Positions 1-9,366 of a DNA stretch of 64,000 nt are shown piece by piece. Origin of the DNA: Aureibaculum luteum (GTDB taxonomy: Bacteria > Bacteroidota > Bacteroidia > Flavobacteriales > Flavobacteriaceae). The stretch is from contig NZ_QRGD01000002.1 of NCBI RefSeq assembly GCF_003449015.1, forward strand, positions 248,001 through 312,000, read 5' to 3'. Positions within the stretch are counted from its first letter, which is position 1. Each line of letters starts with the position of its first letter. Below the pieces are notes generated by a model that made no database searches, was not told where the DNA came from, and worked only from the letters and a program-made list of their open reading frames with translations. A program made the translations under genes and the position numbers.

Positions 1-296
1 TTGTAACTTTCTATATATTTATTTTCAATTTGATAACTTAAGCTATTTACAATTAAGATGTAGCTATTCAACTCAAAACAGCAATCGTTTTGTTCATTAT
101 ATTCTGTTTCTAGCTTGGGTATTACAACAATTGTTTTAGTAGAATCATTTGGCATTACTTTTTCTACGATTAAATCAGTTTTACAATTAGACAAATTGAT
201 TTTTAACTCCTTCAATACGCTATCTACTAGATTTGAATGTTGTTGAGCATATAAATTAAAACTCATTAAAAATATAAATATAGAAGATAGTTTCAT
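1..296 (-). CDS. Partial secreted hypothetical protein
   Basis: The minus-strand frame is open from an ATG at 296 to the window edge (98 codons seen, C-terminus cut off). The first 18 or so residues form a Sec signal peptide (MKLSSIFIFLMSFNLYAQ), so the product is exported. The rest is mixed and polar with a CC pair near residue 72. I recognise no domain. It is oriented away from the SRAP gene. The stretch matches the Flavobacteriaceae signal-peptide style seen elsewhere in the window. Confidence 0.7.
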   Translation of the reverse strand, partial: MKLSSIFIFLMSFNLYAQQHSNLVDSVLKELKINLSNCKTDLIVEKVMPNDSTKTIVVIPKLETEYNEQNDCCFELNSYILIVNSLSYQIENKYIESY

Positions 297-612
297 TTTA
301 ATGTTTTGTAAAACAGTTAGATATGTACCATTACATATATACTCCGCATATCGCAAATATAAGGAATATAGTGACGTGTAGTTTATTGTTTAATCATACG
401 CTAGTTCGCCATTTAAAACGTCGAAAATTTATTTTCGTAAGAGAAGGGAAAACCAAAACCCAAAAAAACACATTGTGTTTTTGGGTTGCTATGCTTGCTC
501 AGGATACCCTTTCTGGGATAACGACCGCAGGGAGTAATCCTTATACAGTCATTGCGAACTCGGAGATAGCCGAGTGAAGCAATCTCATGAAATGAAGCAC
601 CCACCTAATTAG
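297..612. other. Intergenic region with palindromic repeats
   Basis: No convincing gene: both open frames here overlap low-complexity and palindromic DNA. It holds an A/T-rich stem-loop (457-487) and a CGAACTCGGAGATAGCCGAGTGAAGCAATCTC-type palindrome near 556-588, whose ACTCGG/CCGAGT arms can pair. The latter looks like a dispersed extragenic repeat. Confidence 0.5.
457..487. terminator. Stem-loop, possible bidirectional terminator
   Basis: AACCCAAAAA...TTTTTGGGTT forms a long A/T-rich stem around a short loop. It lies 130 nt downstream of the SRAP gene stop and could end that minus-strand transcript. Confidence 0.45.
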
Positions 613-1329
613 CTAAGCCGTCCGCTCCACAATATACGGCAAGTCCGTTTCTACATTCTTTTTATAGAGGTCTCTACTTACAGGGTAGGCCTTAAAGGGT
701 TTGGTGGTAAAACCTTCTGCCATGAGTTCATTAAGGCTCGGTGCATTCATGCCCTCATCTAGCCAATCTTCAAGGTTCGTTTCATCTAAGACCAGTGGCA
801 TTCTCTTTTGCTTATTATGCACTTCGGTAAAAAAGGCATTGGCTGGCATGGTAATAATGGTTGCCGTATTGGTTTGGGCATCTATTTCGTTATACAGCCC
901 AGCAAATAGAAATAAATCGCCTTCGGGATACGCTTCTGACGGCTGGTAACAAAAATTAGGTACGACAATCCCATTTTCGTGATGCGGCTCAAAAAAACCA
1001 TCGGCAAGAATTAAACAGCGTTTATGTTGTGCACTTTTTTTATAGGAGTTCCGCTCAAATAGCGTTTCGCTCTTGGCATTTAAGGTATTGCTTTTTTTAT
1101 AAAAGGCAGCAGGGTCGTTATTGGCCCAATCGGGAACTAGTCCCCACTGAGCGGGAGTTATTAAAGATGGTGACTCCATTGTAATGATATACAAGTTGCC
1201 ATGCGAAAAACCGTTTAAATGAAAGTACTGCTTATATTCATCGGGGATTTCAAAATTAGCGGGAATCATACTCAGTAAGCGTTGCTCAATTTCTTCTCGT
1301 TTTTTCCGTAATGCCGTTGAATAACACAT
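613..1329 (-). CDS. SOS response-associated peptidase (SRAP/YedK family)
   Basis: A 238-residue SRAP (YedK/HMCES) protein. The family covalently traps abasic sites in single-stranded DNA through the N-terminal cysteine, shielding them during replication. Seen here: Met-Cys at the N-terminus (Cys2 is the crosslinking residue after Met removal), the Asn of the NAKSET motif, the Glu of GFFEPH, and the late His region before RMPLVL. Length is normal for the family. ATG start at 1329; no clear operon partner. It acts in the cytoplasm on ssDNA. The family assignment is secure because all active-site motifs are present; the link to SOS control is by family name only, as I saw no LexA box. Confidence 0.93.
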   Translation of the reverse strand: MCYSTALRKKREEIEQRLLSMIPANFEIPDEYKQYFHLNGFSHGNLYIITMESPSLITPAQWGLVPDWANNDPAAFYKKSNTLNAKSETLFERNSYKKSAQHKRCLILADGFFEPHHENGIVVPNFCYQPSEAYPEGDLFLFAGLYNEIDAQTNTATIITMPANAFFTEVHNKQKRMPLVLDETNLEDWLDEGMNAPSLNELMAEGFTTKPFKAYPVSRDLYKKNVETDLPYIVERTA

Positions 1330-1541
1330 AATTTAAATTTTAGTTAAAAATATGGAAATTTTTATAAAAACGGAATGGAGATCGTATTTGAGACTAGCAC
1401 TATACGAACTTAATTTCAAATGCGTTAAACCTATGTATTGGTTGCTAAAAGAATGGAGGCCATTAATATTTAAAATTTCTTAGTTTTGGCACTAGACCGT
1501 TTTTAGTGTAAAGCTTCAGCGAAAAAATAAATTACTTATAA

Positions 1542-2354
1542 ATGATCATAAAACATACACCTATTTTTAGTCTACTATTGCTTGTAGTTTTTATTGCGGG
1601 TACTAAAGAAAAACGATACTTAAAAGCGAGTGCTTTACAACAAAACAAAATTGAAGCACAATTATATAAGATAGACACCATTGAAGTAAATATAGATAGT
1701 ATTATAGATATTTCAGGTGAATATGAACTCATTAAGGGAAGATCGTCCATGATTGACTCTGATGACTATGTAATTTATAAAGGAGCAATGGTTATTGAAA
1801 AACTTTCAGAAACTGATTTTGGTTTTTATTATGCTAATAAAATAAAAGAACTTACCCCTACTGGTCATTTTGGAATCATAAGGAATTTTAAAAATGAATT
1901 TCATACCCTTAGAATATGTAATGAAAAGGAGGTAGAAGGCTATTCTAATGAGAATTTTGTAAAAGGGGTCTACCTAAACAATCAAATATTAATTGAAAAA
2001 AAGGGTGATCTGCTTACTTTTATTCATTACGGTAGTAATTTTAGAAGTTATGCATTGTATAAAAAAAAGAAACCTGAAGCCGATTTTTATATTTCTGTAC
2101 TTAAAACACTAAAAAAGAATAAGCAATTTTATGATAAATTTCTTTTAGAGTATAAAGAGGCAGTAAATTATGATAAAAGTAAACTAGAAATAGAATTTGT
2201 TTTTAAACGCGGGCTCTGGATGTCAAAACACAAACATAATGTTGTTGATGGTATTTTGAGTTATACGCATACCTACAGTAAACCATCTGAAAATGAGGGT
2301 TTTGTAAAACAAGATTCCATTTTTAATAATGCACTTATAAATTATAAAAAATAA
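1542..2354 (+). CDS. Hypothetical exported protein
   Basis: A 270-residue protein I do not recognise. The first 20 residues are hydrophobic (SLLLLVVFIAG), giving a signal peptide or anchor; there is no lipobox cysteine. The remainder is rich in Lys, Tyr and Ile with no visible repeat or metal motif. ATG at 1542 follows an A-rich stretch with no Shine-Dalgarno, which is usual in this phylum. It stands alone between minus-strand genes. Composition is more AT-rich than the SRAP gene, so it may be accessory. Confidence 0.75.
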   Translation: MIIKHTPIFSLLLLVVFIAGTKEKRYLKASALQQNKIEAQLYKIDTIEVNIDSIIDISGEYELIKGRSSMIDSDDYVIYKGAMVIEKLSETDFGFYYANKIKELTPTGHFGIIRNFKNEFHTLRICNEKEVEGYSNENFVKGVYLNNQILIEKKGDLLTFIHYGSNFRSYALYKKKKPEADFYISVLKTLKKNKQFYDKFLLEYKEAVNYDKSKLEIEFVFKRGLWMSKHKHNVVDGILSYTHTYSKPSENEGFVKQDSIFNNALINYKK

Positions 2355-2516
2355 GGTATTACAAGTATTCGCTATTTAAAATGCCATAAGCTCCTTATTT
2401 GAGGTCATTCATTTATCGACAACACAACCTGCGAGTTATTGCCACCACGAATCCACAGACGATTTATCACCACACATTACGCCCTTGTATAGCAACGATC
2501 CGTAAAATTACTGCCC

Positions 2517-3848
2517 TTATTGGTTAAACTCCTTTACATCTTCACTTAAATCATAAACGGTAGCGTTTTTTAGTAGATTTTCAATAATACTGGTACCTGC
2601 TGCACTACGATATCCACCTGCACAATGCACTACGATGGGTTTATCAGTGGGAATCGTTTTTGCGGTTTTACGCAATTCATTTAATGGCCGTGGCAGTGCA
2701 TTTTCAAAAAATGATCCCTCGTTTATCTCGCTCATATTGCGGATGTCTACAATGGTGTACTCATCTGGATGGGCTTTAAAATTCTGAAGATTCAAGGGTT
2801 TATTTGCAATTAAATCTTCCTTAGCAAGGGTGATTACTTTTTTCAATTGTTTTTCGTAGCCTATTTTTGCTACACGTTGCAATATCATATCTAAGTCTTG
2901 CGGTTTTTCAATAACCAAACTAAACTTTTCTTTGGGTGCAATGATGGCTCCTAACCACGTTTCAAATTTAGAATCTTCAGAGGTAGCCTCAATATTCAGA
3001 CTTCCTTTTAGATGTCCTTTTTTAAATTCAGCATCCGTCCGTACATCCACAAGAAGCCCTTTAGCCGTAGTATTCAATTTAAAAGACACTTTGGCAATGG
3101 ATTTACGCAAGTTTTTAGCTCCTCTTTTATTCAGCATCACATTATAACCAAAATACGAAGGTATAAACGGTTGACTCTCCAACAAGGTAGCTACAAACTG
3201 TTCTTTGGTTTGTTCTTGAAATGCCCAATTGCTCATCCGTTCATTTCCCAGGGTACTACTGGCGGCATCACTTAAATTTTTTCCACACAATGAACCAGCA
3301 CCGTGAGCGGGATAGACCAATGTATCATTAGGTAGATTGGTGAATTTATGAAGCATGGTTTCGTACATGGCTTCCGCCAATTCTTTACGTTTCGCCTTCA
3401 TATTACCTGCTTTTTCTCGTAAATCGGGTCGGCCAACATCACCAATAAACAAGGTATCGCCTGTAAACAACACTTTTTTATCGCCATCATCAGCAACAAT
3501 ACTAATACTATCTGGCGAATGTCCGGGGGTGTTCATCGCTGTTAAGGTTGCTTTTCCTATGTTAATACGAATGCCATCATCAAAAGAGATGTGCGGATAA
3601 TCAGCACCTAATTTTTTACTATTGTAAATATTGGCTCCTGTTTCTTTGTGGATTTGCAAATGCGAACTCACAAAATCGGCATGCGGATGTGTTTCAATAA
3701 CCGCTATAATTTTTGCCTTATTTTTATAAGCAAACTCATAATACTGCATCGGGTCACGCTCTGGGTCAACAATAGCCATTTCACCATCACTTATTAAGGC
3801 GTACGAAAAATGGGATAAGGGTTTGTATTCAAATTGTTTTATTTTCAT
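2517..3848 (-). CDS. MBL-fold hydrolase fused to two rhodanese domains
   Basis: 443 residues. The N-terminal ~220 residues are a metallo-beta-lactamase-fold domain of the persulfide dioxygenase/glyoxalase II group, with HPHADF as the HxHxD metal motif (about residues 53-57), a later GHSPDS histidine and FTGDTLF aspartate. Two rhodanese-like domains follow: the first (about 260-340, LLVDVRTDAEF) lacks an obvious catalytic cysteine, the second (about 360-443) keeps HCAGGYRS with the active cysteine. Such fusions are linked to persulfide or sulfane-sulfur handling in the cytoplasm. Monocistronic as far as seen. The domain calls are firm; the exact substrate is inferred. It may work with the sulfide:quinone-reductase-like protein at 59.9 kb. 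Confidence 0.92.
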   Translation of the reverse strand: MKIKQFEYKPLSHFSYALISDGEMAIVDPERDPMQYYEFAYKNKAKIIAVIETHPHADFVSSHLQIHKETGANIYNSKKLGADYPHISFDDGIRINIGKATLTAMNTPGHSPDSISIVADDGDKKVLFTGDTLFIGDVGRPDLREKAGNMKAKRKELAEAMYETMLHKFTNLPNDTLVYPAHGAGSLCGKNLSDAASSTLGNERMSNWAFQEQTKEQFVATLLESQPFIPSYFGYNVMLNKRGAKNLRKSIAKVSFKLNTTAKGLLVDVRTDAEFKKGHLKGSLNIEATSEDSKFETWLGAIIAPKEKFSLVIEKPQDLDMILQRVAKIGYEKQLKKVITLAKEDLIANKPLNLQNFKAHPDEYTIVDIRNMSEINEGSFFENALPRPLNELRKTAKTIPTDKPIVVHCAGGYRSAAGTSIIENLLKNATVYDLSEDVKEFNQ

Positions 3849-4197
3849 GATGGTTTACATTTTAAAGCGACACATCGTTTAAAAATCACGTATAGCTAAG
3901 GTAAATTAGGTTCCACCAACGGAAAAACTCCCTTAGAAATAGGCAATCAATTAAACGTTTTACTGCATTATTTGTAAGGATACTCCTTACTGAAATAATG
4001 CATTTTACAGTTAGTAATTTAGACTACTAAAGGTACGTCTTTATTTTAAAAACACCACCAATTTGAATCCTAAAAAATAGAAAAAGATGCAGCCAATTTT
4101 TTGTGTTTTTGCTCCGCATTTAGAGGTTGCAGAACTACCTTTGGGTCGGTTTAGTACTATCCCATCCCATACATGGTAAAAACCCCCATTTACCGTG
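3849..4197. other. Intergenic region with long palindrome
   Basis: No gene seen. It separates divergent genes and contains a 39-nt imperfect palindrome at 3964-4002 (TGCATTATTT...AAATAATGCA outer arms, TAAGGA/TCCTTA inner arms). Otherwise AT-rich with no clear signal. Confidence 0.5.
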
Positions 4198-4227
4198 TTT
4201 GTACTCTACAGGGAATCACTAAATTTG
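4198..4227 (+). promoter_or_regulatory. Bacteroidota-type promoter for the MORN-repeat gene
   Basis: TTTG at 4198-4201, an 18-nt spacer, then a perfect TAAATTTG -7 box at 4220-4227. The ATG lies about 45 nt past the predicted start of transcription. Confidence 0.6.
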
Positions 4228-4277
4228 CGTAGTGGTGTCACCAAAAAAGGAGTCACTGTCAGTTATAACCTAAAAAC

Positions 4278-6368
4278 ATGCTCTTAAAAACGTTTACTAG
4301 TGCTTTCATTTTATTAATGATGGGGTATCATACCACAATAACCGCTCAAAAAGACACCATTTATTATGATCAGGATTGGGATGAAACCACAAAGTCTAAT
4401 GCCCATTTTTACAGACCCATGCCTTTGGAGCAAGACGGTAATAGAACCTTATTTAAAGACTATTATATTGATGGTACCTTACAATTTGAAGCCTGGCAAA
4501 AAAAGCTTGACACTACAGAAACATCATTTTTAGGTTCTAATGGGTATTATTACGATGGTAAAGTGGTTTGGTATTATGCCAATGGAAATAAAAAGACGGT
4601 CATTACCTATAAAAATAATAAAAGGAACGGAGCCGAAATTACCTATTATGAAGATGGAACCATAGAAACGGAAAATGTACATATAGATGACCGACAACAA
4701 TCCTCAAAAGCATATAACAAAGCAGGAAAATTAAGAAGTAGCCTAAGTTATAAAGAGGGTTCTCCGCAAGAAGGGGTAAGTAACTGTTTTATTCAATATA
4801 AAGAGGGGAGAAGAATAGGTGAAAAATTGTATTACGAAAATACCGATATACTGGCCTATGAACGTGTTTGCCCAGATAAAGGCTGTTACGACGAAAACAC
4901 AGAAACTTATTATGACAAGATAGGAGCCATTATTCAAAAAAACACCTGTATAGATGAAGAAGTAATTGAAGGAAGAGCCATTACGTTTTATAAGGGCGAT
5001 GACTGCGGCTATGTAAAAGCCATAAAAACAATAAAAACTGTTGAAAACACAAACTTTAACGGACCTTTTGTCAAATATGATAGTAACGGAGACGTGTTAT
5101 ATAAAGGTATGTATAAAAATCACTATCCCGATGAAGGTACTTTTGAACATGAAGATGATGATCGACTTTTGTATGTATCTGAGTACAAAAAAGGCAGTAA
5201 AAACGGAAAGGAAACGGTGTGGAATAAAGATAAGAAAATAGCCGAAGGTTTCTATGTAGATGGTGTAAAACAGAACGGTACTTTTGTTGAACAAAGGCAA
5301 TTTACAGGTTGGTCTAAAATACCTATTATTCTAAATTTAAAAGACGGAAAAGAAGAAGGGAAACAAATATTTTATAATAGTGCAAGAGATATGACCATGG
5401 GGTTTTACCATGCGAAAGCAGGGAAAAAAGACGGTGCTTATGCCGCTTATGATTATGATGGCGAAGTACTTGCCGAGGCTACCTATAAAGACGGAAAACC
5501 TTTTGATGGTGCCGTATTGTTTAATGATGAATATCGTTTTTATAAAAACGGAGAACGTTTAAGAGAAAATGTACATGAAGATATGGAAGAAAAAGAACGC
5601 CTAAAAGCCTTTTCTAAAGGTTCAGACACCGTAACGGGCAGTTATAATATGGGGGGATTTGAAATGGCGGCTTCTATGGTGTTTTTAGACACACATCAGT
5701 TTTTTTTCTCGTTAAGTGTGGGCAGTTTAGACTTAACGACCTACGGAGCCTATCATTTAAAAAACGGGACCTTAAAATTACAAATGCCTGAAGAGCAAAA
5801 GCTAGATTTTATGATCTATGGCAAAAAAGACGCTGCTTTAAAAGATTCCGTAGTCATTCAATATTATAATTACGATGCTGACAGTAAACCTGTAGTACAA
5901 TTGAATAAGCAATGGTTAACTTTAGAAGACGTAACGGAACCCAATGGCGAACGCTCTCGACAAAATAAGGAAACTTTTACCATCCCTATAAAGAAATTGA
6001 ATACGCTAAACTTGGGACTTAGATCAAGAGCTGAAAAAGGTATCGTTTTAAAGAGCCTATTGGAAGCTGATGCACTAAAAGATTTTAATAGTTTTATTAT
6101 AGCCTATAATGTTACTGCCAAAGAAATTAAACAATTTGAAAAGGGTACGTTTACCTTTAATGGAGATAACTTAGTAAGTGACGGTAAAGAAAAACAGAAA
6201 AGACCGTTAAGTGAAGCTGACAAAGAAAATATATTGGACTATATTATTGAAAATAAAGCCTTTCCGCACTATATTCAAAATTTTAGTTATGAAAAAATAA
6301 AGCTGCATTCAAAAGCAACGAATCAAAAAATTAAGAAGTATACACAACTCTTAAAAACGGAAGAATAA
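4278..6368 (+). CDS. Exported MORN-variant (YwqK-like) repeat protein
   Basis: 696 residues with an N-terminal signal peptide ending near TTITAQ. From about residue 75 to 430 it has many repeats of the form YYANGNKK / YYEDGTIETE / YDSNGDVLYKG, the MORN_2 or YwqK-like repeat of about 22-25 residues. In this phylum such proteins are often annotated as antitoxin YwqK family, but here the signal peptide argues for an envelope protein. The C-terminal 270 residues have no repeats and no family I recognise. It begins a three-gene run with the next lipoprotein (4 nt or 24 nt away) and the VOC gene. Function unknown. Confidence 0.82.
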   Translation: MLLKTFTSAFILLMMGYHTTITAQKDTIYYDQDWDETTKSNAHFYRPMPLEQDGNRTLFKDYYIDGTLQFEAWQKKLDTTETSFLGSNGYYYDGKVVWYYANGNKKTVITYKNNKRNGAEITYYEDGTIETENVHIDDRQQSSKAYNKAGKLRSSLSYKEGSPQEGVSNCFIQYKEGRRIGEKLYYENTDILAYERVCPDKGCYDENTETYYDKIGAIIQKNTCIDEEVIEGRAITFYKGDDCGYVKAIKTIKTVENTNFNGPFVKYDSNGDVLYKGMYKNHYPDEGTFEHEDDDRLLYVSEYKKGSKNGKETVWNKDKKIAEGFYVDGVKQNGTFVEQRQFTGWSKIPIILNLKDGKEEGKQIFYNSARDMTMGFYHAKAGKKDGAYAAYDYDGEVLAEATYKDGKPFDGAVLFNDEYRFYKNGERLRENVHEDMEEKERLKAFSKGSDTVTGSYNMGGFEMAASMVFLDTHQFFFSLSVGSLDLTTYGAYHLKNGTLKLQMPEEQKLDFMIYGKKDAALKDSVVIQYYNYDADSKPVVQLNKQWLTLEDVTEPNGERSRQNKETFTIPIKKLNTLNLGLRSRAEKGIVLKSLLEADALKDFNSFIIAYNVTAKEIKQFEKGTFTFNGDNLVSDGKEKQKRPLSEADKENILDYIIENKAFPHYIQNFSYEKIKLHSKATNQKIKKYTQLLKTEE

Positions 6369-6392
6369 ACAATGTTAATGCTACCAGTAAAA

Positions 6393-6761
6393 ATGAAAAA
6401 TAGTTTAAAAAATAGTTGGGTGGCAGCCGTATTGCTGTTACTAGTTGGGTGTAGTACGGAGTATTACCAAGGCTATGTGTACAATAATGGTAAACCTGTA
6501 AAAGATGTTTTTGTAAAAGAAAAAGACGGAAACATTTTTGCGGTAAAAACAGATAGCAACGGTTTTTTTAAACTAGAAAAAACCATTGATGCTGAGGCGT
6601 TAATTTTTATGAAAGACGAATTTAAAAATGATACCATTGCTTTAAAAGGAGTTGCCCCAGACGCAACACCTTTTTTACGAGCAACATCAGATACCTTGCA
6701 ATTAGAAAAAGCTCCACTACGTTTTGATACCGAAGGTTCTTATACCATAGAGCAGGAATAG
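6393..6761 (+). CDS. Small lipoprotein with carboxypeptidase-regulatory-like domain
   Basis: I choose the ATG at 6393 because it opens directly into a classic lipoprotein signal (MKNSLKNSWVAAVLLLLVGC); an in-frame ATG at 6372 would add seven residues before it. After the lipobox cysteine, residues 25-100 read like a CarboxypepD_reg or SdrD-B-like beta-sandwich (GYVYNNGKPVKDVFVKEKDG ... TDSNGFFKL). It probably sits on the outer membrane or in the periplasm. It follows the MORN-repeat gene closely and is likely co-transcribed with it. Confidence 0.8.
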   Translation: MKNSLKNSWVAAVLLLLVGCSTEYYQGYVYNNGKPVKDVFVKEKDGNIFAVKTDSNGFFKLEKTIDAEALIFMKDEFKNDTIALKGVAPDATPFLRATSDTLQLEKAPLRFDTEGSYTIEQE

Positions 6762-6771
6762 CAACCATAAC

Positions 6772-7440
6772 ATGCAGATAAAAGAATTAATAATATACAG
6801 CACTAATATAAAAGCCCAAGCCGACTTTTATACCCATATATTGCGTGTAACCTGCATTAAACGTACAGACCAAAAGGTGTCTTTTCAGTTGGGCACATCC
6901 ATATTGACCATAGCTTACAAGCCTAAAGCAACGCCGTATCATTTTGCCATAAACATTCCCGCCAATAAAGAAATGGAAGCCTTGGCATGGCTTAAAACAA
7001 AAGTGGCTATAGAGAAGGAGGGAAGCAATGAAATTATTGACTTTACCGCATGGAATGCGAAAGCCATTTATTTTTATGATAAAGACAAAAATATTGTAGA
7101 GCTGATTGCACGGAAAAATTTAAATAATAGTACACCACAACCATTTGATGCTTCTCAATTTTTAGAAATCTCAGAAATAGGAATGCCCACCACAACCATT
7201 GAAAAAATATACACACAATTACATAAGTTAACCGGTATAAAAATATATGACGGTACTTTTGATCGTTTTTGTGCCATAGGCGATGAGCATGGTCTTTTTA
7301 TCTGTATAAACCCCAACGTAAAAGATTGGTTTCCTACCCAAGACAAAGCCTTTACTTCCGCATTTGAAATTAGGTTTGTTGAGCAAGGCAAAGCGTACCG
7401 AATGAAGTACGAAAATGAAGCACTCAACCTGTTGCGTTAA
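6772..7440 (+). CDS. VOC-fold (glyoxalase/dioxygenase superfamily) protein
   Basis: 222 residues, ATG 10 nt after the lipoprotein gene, so likely the last gene of that run. The N-terminal 115 residues have the vicinal-oxygen-chelate pattern (ELIIYSTNIKAQADFY at the start and FYDKDKNIVELIARK at the end of the first unit). A second, weaker half follows (ISEIGMPTTTIEKIYTQL...). The metal-binding His at the start of the fold is not obvious, so it may not be a classical metal-dependent glyoxalase. Substrate unknown; cytoplasmic. Confidence 0.8.
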   Translation: MQIKELIIYSTNIKAQADFYTHILRVTCIKRTDQKVSFQLGTSILTIAYKPKATPYHFAINIPANKEMEALAWLKTKVAIEKEGSNEIIDFTAWNAKAIYFYDKDKNIVELIARKNLNNSTPQPFDASQFLEISEIGMPTTTIEKIYTQLHKLTGIKIYDGTFDRFCAIGDEHGLFICINPNVKDWFPTQDKAFTSAFEIRFVEQGKAYRMKYENEALNLLR

Positions 7441-7553
7441 AAAAGTAACTGAAAGTGCCCTAATAACATTGTATTTCCTGATTTAAGTTTTCAGCGTTTG
7501 TTTTATGACAAGCAATATAACTATATATCACTATAGTTTAAATATCCTTTTAA

Positions 7554-7569
7554 TACTCTTTAAAGAGTA
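7554..7569. promoter_or_regulatory. 16-bp perfect palindrome
   Basis: TACTCTTTAAAGAGTA is a perfect dyad 112 nt upstream of the lipoprotein gene at 7681. It could be an operator; no regulator can be named. Confidence 0.3.
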
Positions 7570-7644
7570 CTGCAAGAGCTATATTTAACTGATTAATATC
7601 ATTTTAGCTAACAGAAAATAGACATACCTTAATAGATATAATTA

Positions 7645-7668
7645 GAAGGGGGAAGCTCCCTTCTTCCA
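7645..7668. repeat. GA-rich stem-loop ahead of lipoprotein gene
   Basis: AGAAGGG...CCCTTCT arms surround GGGAAGCT in the leader of the next gene. Could be a leader hairpin or the terminator of the upstream run, though no T-tract follows. Confidence 0.3.
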
Positions 7669-7680
7669 AAATTTATTATT

Positions 7681-8169
7681 ATGAAACAATATGCATATCT
7701 ATTTTTGATTCTATTGATATCTCTGACGTTCTCCTGCAGTTCAGATGATGATGATGATAATGAAAATTTACTAACGAAGGATGGTACTTTTCAGATTAGC
7801 GAACTCGCAGGAACCTATGAGGCCACCAGTGCTCAATTTAGTGTATCAGGCACCTCAGTAGACGTTGTTGAAGATGGTGGAACCGTTGAAATGACTGTCC
7901 AATCTAATGGCAGCTTTACCATAACAATTAATCCAGTAGATCGAAATGAGTATACCATAAGTGGAGAAATGTTCTGGGAACCCTTTAACCAAACATTCTA
8001 CTTTGCCATAGTTTGGGATGATAACCTTGATGAATGGGATACCTACGGACATACCTACGATGGTACAACGCTATCTTTAAATGGAGGAACCGATTCTGGA
8101 GAATACGACTTTAACAATGACGGCAATATGCAATCTTGTACAGTTCATTTTATCTTTGTGCGTAACTAA
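7681..8169 (+). CDS. Surface-type lipoprotein, hypothetical
   Basis: 162 residues. The signal peptide ends in a lipobox (LTFSC), followed by SSDDDDDNEN. An acidic run directly after the cysteine is the kind of lipoprotein export signal that sends Bacteroidota lipoproteins to the cell surface. The mature part is beta-rich (ELAGTYEATSAQFSVSG ... VEMTVQSNGSFTITI), like the lipocalin-like lipoproteins of this phylum, but I cannot name the family with certainty. Stands alone, with a palindrome upstream. Confidence 0.82.
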   Translation: MKQYAYLFLILLISLTFSCSSDDDDDNENLLTKDGTFQISELAGTYEATSAQFSVSGTSVDVVEDGGTVEMTVQSNGSFTITINPVDRNEYTISGEMFWEPFNQTFYFAIVWDDNLDEWDTYGHTYDGTTLSLNGGTDSGEYDFNNDGNMQSCTVHFIFVRN

Positions 8170-8286
8170 GGGCATTGGGCGTACATACTCGTCTACTATT
8201 TTTTATGGTTATGTTTTTAAATGGCTCAACTTTGCATATTAATAGCTAGGGTAGTATTTAAATAATAAAAAGTGGCGGTTTCCCTT

Positions 8287-8317
8287 TTTGTTGTTTGGTT
8301 AGAATTAGTTAAATTTG
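8287..8317 (+). promoter_or_regulatory. Bacteroidota-type promoter
   Basis: TTTG at 8287-8290, 19-nt spacer, perfect TAAATTTG at 8310-8317. The predicted start lies about 23 nt before the ATG at 8345, which supports that start over the upstream in-frame ATG at 8315, which would overlap the -7 box. Confidence 0.65.
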
Positions 8318-8344
8318 ATGTTGTTGCTAACTTACACACACCTT

Positions 8345-8632
8345 ATGAAAAACACATTATTAGTTTTACTATTATTAACAGCTATTGTAAACGCACAAAA
8401 CAAAGTGGTTATTAAAAATACTTTTTTTAACCAAAACATTGATGAATTTGATGCATTGGCCATAAAAAATGGCGTTAAAGCAGGTGACGATGTTTTTATG
8501 TGGGTAAATTTTAAAAGTGATGTAGAAGGTTCTGTTTATGGGTTAGAGTTGGATGAACGCTCAAAAATATTTGAGCCTGCAATAACTGCAATCATTTCTA
8601 AAATACCAACGTTAGATGCCAACAACATATAA
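8345..8632 (+). CDS. Small exported hypothetical protein
   Basis: 95 residues from the ATG at 8345; the promoter position and the signal peptide (MKNTLLVLLLLTAIVNAQ) both decide this start. The mature part (NKVVIKNTFFNQNIDEFDAL...) has no known motif. After the stop, the +1 frame stays open for about 20 codons rich in Asn, Gly and Thr and ends at TGA near 8685, so a frameshifted tail is possible but unproven. Function unknown. Confidence 0.65.
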   Translation: MKNTLLVLLLLTAIVNAQNKVVIKNTFFNQNIDEFDALAIKNGVKAGDDVFMWVNFKSDVEGSVYGLELDERSKIFEPAITAIISKIPTLDANNI

Positions 8633-8751
8633 AAATAATGGAGGTAATTCAGCTAATACGAAGAACAGTGATAACAATAATATTTGATCTAAACTGAAAA
8701 AATTGTGATCTTAAAACAGCCACTATTCTTATAAAAACCGTTGCCAACACT

Positions 8752-9204
8752 ATGAGTAAACCAGAATTTCCATTAATATCGGTTTATAAAAAAAGTGGTA
8801 TAGATATATTACAATCTGAATCGACATGGCAAAAAGCGACTGTTTTAGCAGTTCTGAATGGGAATAAAAATAGCATTGCTTTTGACAAAAACGGCCAAAA
8901 ATGGAATTATGGATTTAAGTCGGACAAAGTAAATGACACATTTATTACAAGATTTTTAGCGAAAACTGTTTACAACCCAATTGTTGACATAAAAATAGAT
9001 TATAATTTATTGGAAAAATATACGCAACAAGAACTGAAAGAGGAGATATATCAATGTGTTGATAGTGATGATGATATTCTAACACAATTTGTAGAATCTG
9101 ATTTTCTAAAAAAGCAAATATCTGAATCAAATTCGTTTGAATCGATTTTAGAAAAATTAGATAAATACATTTTTAATGTTAACGAAAACGAATTATTTAA
9201 ATAA
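8752..9204 (+). CDS. Hypothetical protein with a decayed paralogue downstream
   Basis: 150 residues, no signal peptide, acidic, with the motif CVDSDDDILTQFVESDFL near residue 103. I do not recognise a family. The C-terminal third (about residues 95-145) is clearly repeated as a broken copy at 9763-9943. Small acidic cytoplasmic proteins present in decaying tandem copies are often immunity-type proteins, but no toxin is seen here, so that is only a guess. A stem-loop at 9341 probably ends transcription. Confidence 0.7.
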   Translation: MSKPEFPLISVYKKSGIDILQSESTWQKATVLAVLNGNKNSIAFDKNGQKWNYGFKSDKVNDTFITRFLAKTVYNPIVDIKIDYNLLEKYTQQELKEEIYQCVDSDDDILTQFVESDFLKKQISESNSFESILEKLDKYIFNVNENELFK

Positions 9205-9340
9205 AAAGCGGAATAAATACTGTGGGCTACAAAGTAGCTATTTTATTGCTTGTTTTAGCCTACTTACGAATCCCGAAGCGTTGTGAGGGTTTTTAGTTGC
9301 TAAATTAGGTACTAAATAGGAATAAAATTGTTGATAAAAA

Positions 9341-9366
9341 AACCCAAATGACTAATCATTCGGGTT
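9341..9366. terminator. Stem-loop terminator, possibly bidirectional
   Basis: AACCCAAATGA-CTAA-TCATTCGGGTT pairs over 11 bp with one mismatch, flanked by A6 on the left and T4 on the right. Confidence 0.65.

Noticed and set aside
323-577. Open frame of 84 codons
   Set aside because: It runs through hairpin and palindromic repeat DNA with no start context or family resemblance.
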